Source: Linum tenue
Lineage: Eukaryota > Streptophyta > Magnoliopsida > Malpighiales > Linaceae
NCBI GenBank assembly: GCA_946122785.1
Contig: CAMGYJ010000011.1
Location: forward strand, 43,550,513-43,614,512
Length of the DNA: 64,000 nucleotides
Reading direction: 5' to 3'
Each line of letters starts with the position of its first letter. Position 1 is the first letter of the stretch. Made by a program: the position numbers and the translations under genes. The notes under the pieces are model-generated. The model was not told the DNA's origin. It saw nothing but the letters and a program-made list of their open reading frames with translations, and did no database searches. Of the stretch, positions 9,559 to 22,571 are shown one piece after another.

Positions 9559-10941
9559 TGATAGCATCGTATTTGCACGTGTTTTCACTCTGGTTTCCTG
9601 TCCATTTTGTCTCGAATTGATTGTTCCTTGGCCTATTTTACTCTAGGTTGTGTTGTTTTGTCGTATTTCAGGTCCTAGCAAGTAAAGAGGTGCATAGGCG
9701 CAAGTTTCTTGTCATTTGGAGGTCAATTGGCGAGTCACAGAGAGAATTACGGGCAGCCCCTGCCAAATTACCGTAATTGGCCAGGGCATGCCCGTAATTA
9801 AATGGCCGAGCCTTCTCCCCAGAATTCCCTCTCGGTGGTAAAATTACGGGCAAGATCCCAAGAATTACGGCCGTAATTCCCAAATTACTGGCGGTAATTT
9901 GTAAATTACGGGCGTATCTCCTCCCCCTGCAGCCTAAGTGAAACGTGCGTTTTGGTGCGAATTACGGGCAGGACATGATTACGGCCATAATTCTGCCCGT
10001 AATTCGCCCAGAGTCGGGTTTTTGGAGGCAGATTCGAGCCAAGGAAGAGGAATTCGATTTTCTGGGCAAAAACAGAGTTTTAGAGAGAGAAAGAGCGAAG
10101 AACAAACCCTAGGAGCTATTTTGGAGTGGATTTCTCATCATTGAAGCCCAGATTGCGTCCCTAGGAGTGAAGATTGACATCCCAGAGCAGATTTTCCTCA
10201 TCTTTATGAGTATGACTACTCTGATTTCTGTTTTCCTTTCTCTCTCTATGGAGTAGAACCTTTCTCTCACTTGGGTATGAAGAACCCTAGTTCCTTGTGT
10301 TAGGGAATCGATTGTAATGACTTGGGATGCTATTATTGTTTGATTTTAATCGAATGATGCATGTTTATTGAATTGATTGGAGTCTGATCAGCTTTTCTCA
10401 ATTTCTGCTGCAACCTGAGATAGATAGAATCTGATTAGGTTGTTAGAGCTTATTCATTCGATAGTAGGAGATTGGCTATACGAGAGTTAGCCAGTTTACT
10501 GCTTTGTACTGGAACTCAATTCTAGTAGTGGAGTTCTGTGTTCATAGCCTCAGCTTTCTATCCCGGTGAAGACTAGTCGTCTGCCGGGTAGTTAGACTGA
10601 GAGGGCTTGGTCAGCTTAAGAGATTCCAAGCTACTGTCGGATCTTCCGCAGTCTAATCAACAGTAAATCAACCCAGGGAATTACAATTGAACCTAACTAA
10701 GGGGCTAGGGGGACTCATTCCCGAGTGACTCTTACCTGCTTTAGAAAACCGAACAGTTTACTGCTTTCTTACTGCTTTTGCTTTTAAACAACAATCACTC
10801 GAACTAGTTTGCTAGATAATAGAGAATCACGGAGTAAGCAGTAGATCTAGACCCCGGATTGATAATATAACTTGCCTGTTACTGCATTCCCGGACTGCGA
10901 TTACACTTGGTCGCAGTTTGGTGTTGTGTTTTGGCGTGTCA
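9559..10941 (+). repeat. Athila 3' LTR, about 1.38 kb
   Basis: It starts TGATAGCA directly after the purine tract and ends ...GGCGTGTCA; TGA and TCA form the short terminal inverted repeat. The right end is supported by the LINE coding sequence that begins at the next base. It contains three relatives of the spacer palindromes (about 9746-9798, 9840-9911, 9959-10003). An 18-bp sequence at 10843-10860 is identical to one at 7779-7796 downstream of ORF2. The other LTR is not in the window, so the ends cannot be confirmed by comparison. Confidence 0.8.
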
Positions 10942-13283
10942 GGAGCTCTCGCAGCCTATATCCCCGTCCCGCGGATTTCGCTAGGGAGACCCTCTTTCCC
11001 CGTATCTCCTTTGCATGGAGCGGTTATCTCATAGAATAGATGTTGCAGTGAGCGATGGCCTTTGGAAGCCTGTGAGGCTATCACCGAATGGTCCCCCTCT
11101 ACCCATCTTTTCTTTGCAGATGATCTGTTGTTGTTCGCTGAGGCAGAGTCCCGCCAAATTAAGATAATAAAACAGTGCTTAGATGACTTATGTTCTAGTT
11201 CTGGGCAAAGGGTCAGCTTCAGCAAATCTATCCTATACGTCTCTCCTAACATTGCCAGGAGGAAAGCATCTCGCCTTAGTCAGCTGGCGGGTATTCCTCT
11301 AAAACCAACCTTGGGGAGATACCTTGGTATTCAGGCAATCCATGAGAGAGTGACGAAGGATAGATACCAGTCTCTGTTTCTCCGTATTCAGAAACGAATG
11401 GCCCCGTGGAAAGCTAAGCGTTTGTCTTTTGATGCTCGCCTTACCTTAACCTAGTCTGTCTCTGTCGCTTTGCCTGTTTATAATATGCAGACAGAGCTTC
11501 CTCCGGACAGCGTCTGCAAGTCGATAGACAAGCTCAACAGAGATTTTATTTGGGGGGACGAGGAGGACAAGGCTAGGATGAACCTGGTTTCCTGGGACAA
11601 GATGACGATGCCGAAGAGCCAGGGTGGAGTGGGTATCCGGCCTACTCGGGAGGCAAATTTGGCTATGCTAGCAAAGTGTGGATGGAGTCTCCTCCAAGAC
11701 AAAGACAGCCTCTAGACCCAGCTAATGCGAGCAAAATACGGACGTGACCGCCAGGGCCTCGACATGATCCGCCCCCGTCAGGGAAGTTCCTTCACCTGGG
11801 CTAGCATGTCCAAAGTTTCTAGTCTTCTTAAGAAAGGTTGTGCGTGGAATATTAAAAATGGTAGGAACACTCACTTCTGGCGTGACTGTTAGGTTTCGCA
11901 GGTTCCTCTATGAGAGCTGACAGTTAGCAATATTCCGCACGAGCTGGAGGGAGTCAAGGTAGCAGAGATGGTCAAATGTGATGGTTGCTGGGACACAGAG
12001 CGGTTTGCCAACCTGTTGCTGCCTGAGACTGTGCAGAAGATCCTCAGTATCACGGTGGACAGGGACACGCAGGAGGAGGATAGCTTTTTTGGTCGGCTAC
12101 TGCTGATGGGAATTTCTCCACCAAATCAGCCTATAATCTCATCACTCAACGACCGCCTGATCAGGATGAGAAAGTGTGGAAGAGCATTTGGAGACTCCTG
12201 ACACCAGAGAGGATCAGAGGGTTTATGTGGCAAGTCTACCGGGATAAGCTAGCCACCAATGCGCTTCGCTACTCCAGGAAAGTTGCGGATAATCCCTTTT
12301 GCATTAGGTGTACCGGTCAGCCAGAGACCATTCTTCACATAATCAGAGATTGTCCGCCGGTGCTGTTCTTCTGGTCACGCCACGTCCCCAACGAACTCCA
12401 GTAAGCCTTCTTCACCTCCTCACTTCATGAGTGGTTGCGCTCAAATTTATTGAGCGGCGCCTCAACGGGATCCGGAGTGGGATGGTCGGGTTTCTTTAGC
12501 ATCGCGGCCTAGCTGTTATGGAAAAATCGCAACACAGCCATGTTTCATGGTCTTGAAGCGGCCCTGACTCCCCTACCTTAGAGCACTCGATCTTATCCAA
12601 AGCTAAACTTTGGAGTGACTATTGGAACTCTCCGTCGCCTCTACCGGATAACAGAGCTCGCCCCTCGCCTCGAATTTTGGCGAATGTCGGATGGACTCCA
12701 CCAGCACAGGGTTGGATTTCTCTCAATATCGACGGAGCTTCGGCGGGCAACCCCTGTCCGGCGGGGGCTGGCAGGGTGCTGCGAGACAACACGGGCAGAT
12801 GGCTTGGAGGCTTTGTGACGAACCTAGGGACAACGAATGCCGCTCTTGCGGAGCTTTGGGCCTTCAATCATGGCATCGACGTGGCCTAGAATGGAGGCCA
12901 CCAAGCGGTGGCTATTTCCTCAGATTCTCAGCTGGCCATCCATCTTATTGAAAGCAGGTCTGATCCGATTCACCCGTATGCTACTCTCCTCTCGGTTATC
13001 CGTAGAAAGCTGAGTCGTGATTGGCTGGTTCGCATCACTCATACATATCGAGAAGGGAATAGAGTCGTAGACTAGCTCTCGAAGCACAGTCTCGTCTATC
13101 CCTACGGTATGCATGAGCTTGCGGACCTACCGATTGGACTGGCCCCGATTCTCAGAGATGATATGATAGGAGTTAATCTTGAACGCCGGATTGTGGCGCC
13201 CACCTCTCCCCCGCTGTAATCTTCCCCTGTAACCTTTTTTCTGCTTGCTCGGCCTCGGCCTCCCTTCAATGCAAAAAAAAAAA
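10942..13283 (+). pseudogene. LINE (L1-type) reverse transcriptase remnant with RNase H and poly(A)
   Basis: From the first base after the Athila LTR the sequence reads as the middle of a plant LINE reverse transcriptase: RGFR*GDPLSPYLLCMERL (about 10967-11030), then FFADDLLLFAEA with the catalytic ADD after a frameshift near 11100, then KPTLGRYLG, WGDEEDKARMNLVSW and the RT zinc-binding region (CIRCTGQPETILHIIRDCP, about 12300-12356). A C-terminal RNase H-like domain follows (NIDGASAGNP, about 12733-12762). Several stops and frameshifts make it non-functional. It ends in an A-run at 13273-13283. The 5' half of the LINE is not here. The clean in-frame resumption next to the LTR suggests the Athila element split it. 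Confidence 0.85.
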
Positions 13284-13624
13284 GAATAAATTCTTTTAAC
13301 CATGGAATATAATATCATCACCAAATCGTCCAAACTAATACAACAACCAAATTAACCAAACTAAAATTTAATCGGTTTGGTTAATTGGTTAACAAAAAAA
13401 ATCACATTATCATCAAGTGAGAAAAAAATTGGTTAGTGCATCAATTCACAATTCATATAATAAATAACACATAACAATCAACACATAATTATAGCTAACC
13501 CTTAACATAAATACATGTAACAAATACAATTACCTCCATTAACATAAATACAATTATCTTACATTTCACTCGAGTGGTTATGCAAAGTATTAAGTATGTG
13601 TATATAATATATATTAGATATATG

Positions 13625-13885
13625 CAGGGGCGGAGCCAGGATTTCGAAACCGGGGGGGCCGAAAATAATTAAAAAAATTTATGTAACCAATGTGAATCGA
13701 ACCCGTGTGCTATAATACACTAGTTAAGCTTCACTACCATTAGGCCACATAACTATTTGATGACATAATTTACAGAACATGTTCTACTTCTAAAATTTGT
13801 ACGAAATATCCTTAAGAACCTAGGGGCCGGGATCAATCCCGGGGGGGCCGGGGCCCACCCTAGCTACAATGTAGCTCCGCCCCTG
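13625..13885. mobile_element. Short non-autonomous hAT element with tRNA-like core
   Basis: It begins CAGGGGCGGAGC and ends GCTCCGCCCCTG, a perfect 12-bp terminal inverted repeat. The flanks GATATATG (13617-13624 and 13886-13893) are an exact 8-bp target-site duplication. At 261 bp it is far too short for a transposase, so it would move only in trans. Inside it on the minus strand is a tRNA-like pair of boxes (13694-13747). Confidence 0.92.
13694..13747 (-). other. tRNA-like A and B boxes inside hAT element
   Basis: On the minus strand, TGGCCTAATGG (complement of 13737-13747) resembles a polymerase III A box and GGTTCGATTC (complement of 13694-13703) resembles a B box. Box starts are about 43-44 nt apart, as in a real tRNA. 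I see no well-paired acceptor stem, so I do not call a functional tRNA. Confidence 0.5.
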
Positions 13886-14058
13886 GATATATGGTTAATT
13901 TGGTTTGATTGGTTATGAGTGCCTGAAACCAAACCAAACCACCTTAACCAAAAAAGCTAAGAAATTTAACCTAACCAAACTAATTATCCAAATTAACCAA
14001 AACAAATTATCCAAACACTACCGGTTAAAACGGTAACCATACCGTTTGAACACCCCTA

Positions 14059-14556
14059 GTATTTAGTTGCAAAACCCTTAATTTGTTTCTCTTTTTTACT
14101 GTTAGTATGTACACATCGATTTGAAAAATGAGACAAGAAAGTGAAGCAATTCATGGATCCATGAAATATCGATTAATGTGGAGTATTGAGAAATGTGTTT
14201 AAAAGATGGAGGGAGAGTTTCGCTCTACCGTTACATCATGAAAAATTTGATTTCAGGACCTGATCAATATAAGTTGTTATTTTCAAAACGGTGACCTCCA
14301 GTTTTTTTGGTTTCTTAGCTAATTGTTGATTAGTGTACTGTTTCAAACAATTAATGAAATAATACAGGTCTATTTTAAAAATATATGTATATATATCAGT
14401 TATTTTATCAGCAATTTTTGCTTGGGTGGGTCTGGATACATGAGCCCATTGTTTGATGGACAAGTCCAATTACCAAATGAGGCCAAGCCTAGTCCTAGAC
14501 AATTGTGTAGGTTAAGTTGAAGCCCAATGCCACCCAATCCAACACATGCATGCAAC
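14059..14556. other. AT-rich intergenic stretch, nothing identified
   Basis: No coding or repeat structure recognised in these about 500 bp beyond general AT-richness. Confidence 0.5.
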
Positions 14557-15181
14557 TAGGGATGGCAATCAAACTCATGGCCACGGGTATCCGACCGCCC
14601 CCGATCCAGTCAACGCGGGGAATTCCCGCTTTGACCGGGTATGGGGCGGGTATGGGTAAAACCCGCAAAAAGTTTGATGGGTATGGGGCGGGTATGGTTT
14701 TAGCCTCCCCGCCCCATACCCATCCCCATACCCGCCCCACCAAGATAATTTCTTCATATATTAAAAAAAATATGTGCATAAAATCAAAATCTATCAATGA
14801 TGATGATGATAACTTGAGAAAATAAATAGCAGAAATGCAATTGAGTGAGCACCTTAATCAAAATCTAATTCATTTCTCTCAATTCTCATTTCACTCTTTC
14901 ACTTTCCCCCTTAATCAAAATGACCATGTTTTGTTGACTTCATGATATAATATGTTCGTTTAGAGTTATAATTAGAACTTTTCTTGTAAGTTTTAGGTAT
15001 AATAATGTTGGATGTACGGGTATGGGTATTACCCATGGGTACCCGAAACCCACGGATATGGGGATGGGTTTGTAAAACATTCCACGCATGGGTATGGGCG
15101 GGTATGAGTTTGGATATTTGAAGATGGGTATGAGGATGGTTTAAGCAAACCCGCCCCAAACCCGCCCCATTGCCATCCCTA
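14557..15181. mobile_element. Non-autonomous Ac-like hAT element
   Basis: TAGGGATGGCAAT at the left and ATTGCCATCCCTA at the right form a perfect 13-bp inverted repeat, flanked by exact CATGCAAC duplications (14549-14556, 15182-15189). Subterminal regions are packed with GGGTATGGG/CCCGCCCC motifs in opposite orientation at the two ends, as expected for transposase binding sites. No transposase is encoded. Confidence 0.92.
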
Positions 15182-15498
15182 CATGCAACCATGCCGAAAG
15201 CCAGCTCCGTGCCTTCTGGAGGGACCCCGATCAATGACGAATACTATGAATCTTTTCAACAATGTCCAACCTTTTTAAACTAGTTGCAATAATAATAGTA
15301 CAAAGTTGGCTAGTTAGGATGCATCATGCATGCTTATATTATATACAGATATATACGCAATAACCACGTGAATGTAATTGTAATGGTGGCCATACCTTAA
15401 AATATATCAACATAAGACGATTCCTAATTAGTTAGCTAATAACGTCCAAATGAAAAGGCCGAAAGCCTAACATTCTCGCCATTCTGGCCACCGGCCGG
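15182..15498. other. Unassigned spacer
   Basis: AT-rich spacer of about 300 bp between two hAT elements; nothing recognised. Confidence 0.5.
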
Positions 15499-16367
15499 TA
15501 GGGGTGGGCATCGGTGTGGTTTGGATGGCACCGCACCACATTGATATAAACCGCACCGCACCGCATCTTAATCGGACCGCACCGCATGTTGACCGCGAAA
15601 TTATTGGTGCGGTCAAACCAAACCGCATAAATTAGCGGTTTGGTACAGTTTGGACCGCACCGCATTTGTACCGCAATTATGTTTTGTACGTTAATAAATC
15701 ATTTTGACTCTGTTTCCTGCCACCAAAACAGAGCAGTCCTATAGTGCTCAATTACCATTCAGTTGAACCCAATAACAAATCAAGCGTTGTAAACTAACAA
15801 GTGCTCAAATCTCAATCATCCATTATTAGAAAAGTTTTATACGATCAAAAAAATTGACAGCAAGCAAGGAAATGAAACCTCAACTTCCTACCTTCTCCCT
15901 CAATCCCCTTCCTTCCTAAACCTCTGTTTTCCCCTCAACCTTTGTTTCCTCACTATTGCTTGAATAAATGCACGATTTTGACCGGCAAAAACCACAATTA
16001 CTAAAAGCTATGACTTCTTCTTCTTCTTCCCTCAACCAAAACCCGCCATGGCTGCCATACCAAACTTACGGAGATTGTTCCCAAGGGAGAGGAGGTGCGA
16101 CGGGAAAGGGAGAGGAAAGGTAGGGACTCTTTCTCTAGCAATCTAGCAGATTCTTTTTTCCCGACAAATCAAACGTGAAAGGTTACTTAGCGGTTTGCGG
16201 TTTTGAACCGCAACCGCGCGGTTTTGGATTGATCCGACCGCAAACCGCGAACCGCAAGAAATTCCGACCGCGTATTAGACCGCAAGTATTGCGGTGCGCT
16301 TTGGCTCGACCGCAAAAGCGGTTTGGTGTGGTTCGGAGCGGTTTGACCGCACCAATGCCCACCCCTA
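15499..16367. mobile_element. Non-autonomous Ac-like hAT element
   Basis: Perfect 13-bp termini TAGGGGTGGGCAT and ATGCCCACCCCTA, flanked by CCGGCCGG on both sides (15491-15498, 16368-16375). The target itself is a palindrome. Subterminal arrays of ACCGCA/TGCGGT motifs occur at both ends (about 15530-15670 and 16190-16350). The middle shows no transposase. Confidence 0.92.
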
Positions 16368-16496
16368 CCGGCCGGCGCCATTCACTCACACACCATTTGT
16401 TTAGCTAATATATATTTCTGATGATATGATTATTATCAGGTGCAAGCTCGAATAAAAGAGTGTCCTATTGTTTGTTTCGGATAACTCAGTGAGAAT

Positions 16497-17650
16497 CAGT
16501 GGCGGACCCAGGATTGTCGGAGAGGTGTGTCGCCGATAAAATACAATAATAATTAAATTAAATTAAATTAAAAAAATTAAGTAGAAATTAAAAGAAGTTA
16601 ATTCATAAAGTTCACAATGTGATATTTACAACTAGGAATGGCAATGGGGCATGTCTGGGCCGGGTTTCTTGGTACCCAGACCCGCCCCATGGCAGGTCGG
16701 GTTCAGGTCGGGTAATTTATCACGGGTCACGGGCTGGGGCAGGTCGACCCAATGGGTATGCAATTTATATGAAAAATATTAGAAATATTCGTTATTTTTA
16801 TTATGAGACCAAGAAAACAAACAATATAATGATAAATATAGTTAAATTATTGGGAAAATTGAGGTTTTCACTAATTTATATCTTTATTATAACTAAAATT
16901 TGATGTAATAAAAGGGAAATTCTACTAAAATTACGTGTAATTTAGGCAAGAACGGGTTGAGAATGGGGCGGGTCAGGGCAGGTCGAGTCGATGAGAGTAC
17001 CCATGCCCGCCCCGCCCCGCCTACGGGGCGGGTCGGACCCGCCCCAAAACAGGTCAAACAGGTCGGGTAAAACGGGTCAGGTCGAAATTGCCATCCCTAT
17101 TTACAACGAACCGCGACGACTTTTCATCTGCTGAAATGTCTCTAAAATACATTCATCACTTATTCTGCAAAGCAAATCTTTTTCAATATACACAACTAAA
17201 CAATCATTCATAAATTGGTCACTCAACCGATTTCGAAGATCGTTCTTGATTATCTTCATAACTAAAAATGTTCTTTCGCAGCTTGTAGTTGTAACAGGTA
17301 ATGATGGGGAGTTAGTGGCCGCTTGGGCTATTGGCCATTAGGCATGTGGTTTTTTTTTCCTCTTTTAATTATAGGCTCAGGCCCAGGACCAACACACATC
17401 ACACATGTATATTGTATGAACTGAGATTTTTTTAATAGGAATTTATAGGGTTATAATTTATGAGTTATTTTAAACAAAATTAAAAAGGATTATAATTAAG
17501 ATTGATTCATTTGGATAATAAATTCTTCGAGTATAATGAAGGTGTGTCGGCTATAATTACTGAAGGTGTGTCGGCTATCCCGAAATAAAAAAATTTGTAC
17601 AAAAAATATGTACGTCCTTCGTAAAATTCTCGAGAGAGGGTGTGTCGGAC
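16497..17650 (-). mobile_element. hAT (CAGTGGCGG-type) element with transposase remnant, right end missing
   Basis: The left terminus CAGTGGCGGACCCAGG is at 16497. At 17108-17310 the minus strand reads LPVTTTSCERTFLVMK...NDLRNRLSDQFMNDC...EKDLL, which matches the C-terminal hAT dimerisation domain of plant transposases. The expected right terminus (GTCCGCCCCTG-like) is absent: at 17651 the sequence changes abruptly into aspartic protease sequence. An Ac-like element (16633-17099) is nested inside. Confidence 0.75.
16633..17099. mobile_element. Ac-like hAT element nested in another hAT
   Basis: Termini TAGGAATGGCAAT and ATTGCCATCCCTA (12 of 13 matched) with exact TTTACAAC duplications (16625-16632, 17100-17107). 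Rich in GGGTCGGG/CCCGCCCC subterminal motifs. 467 bp, no transposase. Confidence 0.92.
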
Positions 17651-19633
<1,983 letters not shown>

Positions 19634-20068
19634 CAGGATAACTGCTAGTCCGTGCTTATGTAGTAGTATTGAAAGTTGGTGCTGGCTTGTTGAACTGTGT
19701 AATAAAGTTGAAGGGTTTCAATCCACCCGTGTAAAGAAACCACTTAATCAGCTGAGAGTTTGAGTATGTGCAATGTAAATAGTGCCATAAGTATGTGTGT
19801 GTATAGATGGAGAGACAGAGAGTGCTTACTGCTTAGTCCCCCCTTCTCGTTTCTCTTTCGGTCACTTATCATGTTCAAAGATGTCTGTTGCTTCTTACTT
19901 TTGAGGGTGCAAACTAACCAGTCAGCTTGAGGCCCTCTTTTCGTTCATCTTCACATATCGTCGATCATGTCCTTTAATGCACCGTTGAATCGGAAAGAGT
20001 CGGAAGAACGCAGTGTGCTTAAACAACTGTAGTGTATTCAGCAGAAGAACTAGAATCCCAATTGTGCT
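19634..20068 (+). other. Duplicated 3' flank of the aspartic protease
   Basis: The 3' UTR and downstream sequence match 39682-40109, including an AATAAAG signal near 19700. Similarity stops at ATTGTGCT, where an LTR retrotransposon begins in this copy. Confidence 0.8.
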
Positions 20069-21766
20069 TGTTGGGGTAGGGCTGGAAGTTTGGTACCGGT
20101 ATTTGGGATATATCGAATACCGTACCGAATTTGTCTATATTTGGTATTACCGAATACACGTATTATTTTGTGGGATTGGGATTGGGATTGAATTTCAATT
20201 GTTATTTGGTATTAGGGATTACGGGATTGGGATCGGTATATATCGAAATACCGATCAATACCGAAATATAAGCTAGTGTGTATTTAATCCTCTCAACTAG
20301 ACTCTCTCATTCACTACTACGCGACCATCAACCACCAAATTCGTCATTTAATTATTCATAGATCATTATATCACTATTTCACACTAGTATTAGTCGTCTC
20401 TCAACCTCAAACTCGTCAAATTAAAGATTATCAATTACGAGAATTTGAGATGTTAGCTCTAGGCAACTCAAGACTATTTGCTTAGTCTCTTTGCCCTAAA
20501 TTAAACAATAAAATCTAATTTATATATTTAATTATTAATTGTAAAGGTAATTAATTATGTATTCGATAATACCGATTGGGATACCGAGGTACCGATTGGG
20601 ATACCGAAATTATTTAGGGATTGGGATTGGGATACCGAAATTATTTAGGGATTGGGATTGGGATTAATTTTAGGGTGTAATTTGGTATTCGGGATTTCGG
20701 TATTTGGTATTGGGATACCGATACCGTACCGATTTCCACCCTAGTTGGGGGTATTACCTAGCAGCTAGGAGTTCGGGCCCCCAAGGAGTAGAATTGGGGG
20801 GCAAGGCCCAAAAAAGGGTTCCACTAGAAACCCTCAGGCCCAAGCAAGAGAAAGGGTCCAAAAGGACAAAACACTAAAAGCCAAGAGGAGACTAGCTGTC
20901 AGGTGGTCCACTGCCTGCGGGCGCCTGTCGCGTGTCAGAAGCCTGACAAAGCAGTTGGGTGTCTGACAAAGAGGGCACAGAGCATTAAATTGGGATAGTG
21001 ACGTGGAGGAGATCAACCTCGGGTTCGGTGAGTATAAATAGGGGCAGATGGTAGCATTTACACAGGTTGGACTCTCTCACCTAAATTTCTACATAAGAAC
21101 ACTTCTCTCTCTAAGGGAACTAACTTGGGCGTCGGAGGAATAACGGGCCCAGGCGCCCTCCTCTTTGTGTGTGTAGGCAGGCGTCGGGAGAAAGGAGGAT
21201 TACAGTAACACGCGGCGGGTATCGTGGCACAAACAATTGGCGCGTCAGGAAGGGGGGTATAACCAGAGACTATGAGTGAGGAAATGGAAGTGAGCGATGG
21301 AATGGAAAGGGAGGAGGTCACGGGAGACCAATCGGAACGACCGCGGGGGCTGGCGCCCGAGATGGATGAGAGGGAGGAAAGTGAGGACATGTTTCGAGAG
21401 TCAGAAGGCGCCTCAATGACGAAGAGAGAACTATTCAGAATCATTGCGGACCAAGACGGAGCAATCGAGGCGCTCCGAAAGGAGATCGACCCCCTAAGGA
21501 GAGGTGGAGGAATGACACCCAGTCCAGCGAAGAAAAGGGAAAGGATGGCGGAGACGGAAAGCGAGTCGGGATATCAAAGGCGCCCCGGCTTGTGGCGCCC
21601 ACGCGAGTACGAGGGGCCAGAGACGGGAGGATGGAACGGAGGAATTCTGGGACGCCTGTCTCGTCACGGACCCGTGAGACAGCCGTTGGCGCGTAACATA
21701 CTAGCGGAGCCTGCAGAGACCAACATCCCCCCCGCTCCCCACTTCTCAATGATCACATTATTTTGA
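20069..21766 (+). mobile_element. 5' fragment of an LTR retrotransposon (LTR, PBS-like site, gag start)
   Basis: The LTR starts TGTTGGGG at 20069, is interrupted by a hAT element at 20077, resumes GTTGGGGGTATT at 20744 and ends CAAACA at 21235 (TGTT/AACA ends). Without the insertion it is about 490 bp. A TATAAATAGGGG promoter motif lies near 21034. ATTGGCGCGTCAGGAAGG at 21236-21253 is a primer-binding-site-like sequence. The 164-codon frame 21272-21766 (MSEEMEVSDGM...) is acidic and resembles the N-terminal part of Ty3/gypsy gag proteins, with a short coiled-coil-like part (ELFRIIADQDGAIEALRKEI). The rest of the element is missing. Confidence 0.7.
20077..20743. mobile_element. Ac-like hAT element inside LTR
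   Basis: Begins TAGGGCTGGAA and ends TTCCACCCTA. GTTGGGG is repeated on both sides (20070-20076, 20744-20750), a 7-bp match of the expected 8. Subterminal arrays of GGTATT/GGGATTGGGATTG repeats are present. It sits at the eighth base of the LTR. No transposase. Confidence 0.8.
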
Positions 21767-22571
21767 AATGCGAGAGGGGTTAATCTGCTAAGAAGAGGTG
21801 GCAAATAGATTGGATCCGTGGATTGGATTGATGTATCTATGGATCAAGTGGATTGATCCACGAATCCAAATGACATCCAAGTCTTGGACCAAAATATAAA
21901 TTTTGAAAAATTTAGATACTAAAATGTCATAATAAAAAATTTGAGTTATCAAAATGTAATTTTCCAATGATATTATTCATATAAAAAATAAAACTTAGGT
22001 ACCAAAATTTAAAATTTAAAAAGTATATGTACTAAAACATAATTTGCCATTTAAATAGATCAATCCATGAATCCACTACATCAATTGGATTTGGATCAAA
22101 TGGATTGGATTAGTTGAATATTTAAGTGGAGGAGAATTCATATGCATTAGCAAAATACGCTTAGGGGACGTATGGATATGTGTAACTCTGTAATGTATTT
22201 ATAATTTTGGTACCAAAATTTATTTTTCTTACAATTTAATACCTAACATTTTAAAATTTTTACAAAAAGGTCCAGATATTCTAGTGGTAAAATTATATTT
22301 TGGTACCTTTATATGTTTTGTCTCACGCTATAGTACCTAAACTTTTAAAATTTTACAAACAGGTCCAATATTTTGTTGGGAGAAATTTCAAATCACTAGT
22401 TGTTGAATGTATTTGAAGTTGACAAGTAATACACCAGACATGTATTTGGAAATCACCCAATAAATTTGACACAAATTACCAAATGTAATTAATTAATATC
22501 CAAACAAATTATTTGAAATTTAAAAATTCAAATCACAAATACCAAATCCAAATTCTTAGATCCAAACACGC
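21767..22571. other. AT-rich repeat relics
   Basis: Contains inverted GGATTGATCCA-type motifs (about 21800-21870 and 22060-22120) and recurring phrases such as GGTACCTAAACTT and ACAAATAGGTCCAAT (also at 22765-22890). These look like decayed terminal-repeat transposons, but no intact ends were found. Confidence 0.4.

Larger units (their letters stand above)
1..10941 (+). mobile_element. Athila-type Ty3/gypsy LTR retrotransposon, 5' end outside window
   Basis: The order seen is gag, protease, reverse transcriptase, RNase H, integrase, a spacer, a second ORF of the Athila ORF-1 type, a long noncoding 3' region, a purine-rich tract and one LTR. That order and the ORF2 sequence fit the Athila lineage. 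The 5' LTR, primer binding site and start of gag lie before base 1. The element looks fairly young because pol is a single open frame of over 1000 codons, but gag-protease has an in-frame stop and the protease-pol joint changes frame, so this copy is probably not autonomous. It is followed directly at 10942 by LINE reverse transcriptase sequence, so it appears to have inserted into a LINE. Confidence 0.9.
13284..14058. mobile_element. Truncated Ac-like hAT relic
   Basis: The stretch is full of AACCAAACC/GGTTTGGTT motifs and ends ACACCCCTA at 14058, the complement of a TAGGGGTGT hAT terminus such as that of the 40400 element. No left terminus is found; the relic starts at the LINE poly(A), so its left part probably lies beyond the LINE, outside the window. 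It carries the complete hAT element 13625-13885. Confidence 0.5.

Noticed and set aside
13694..13747. Functional tRNA gene on the minus strand
   Set aside because: The A and B boxes are present, but there is no convincing acceptor stem or full cloverleaf, and the sequence lies wholly within a hAT element.
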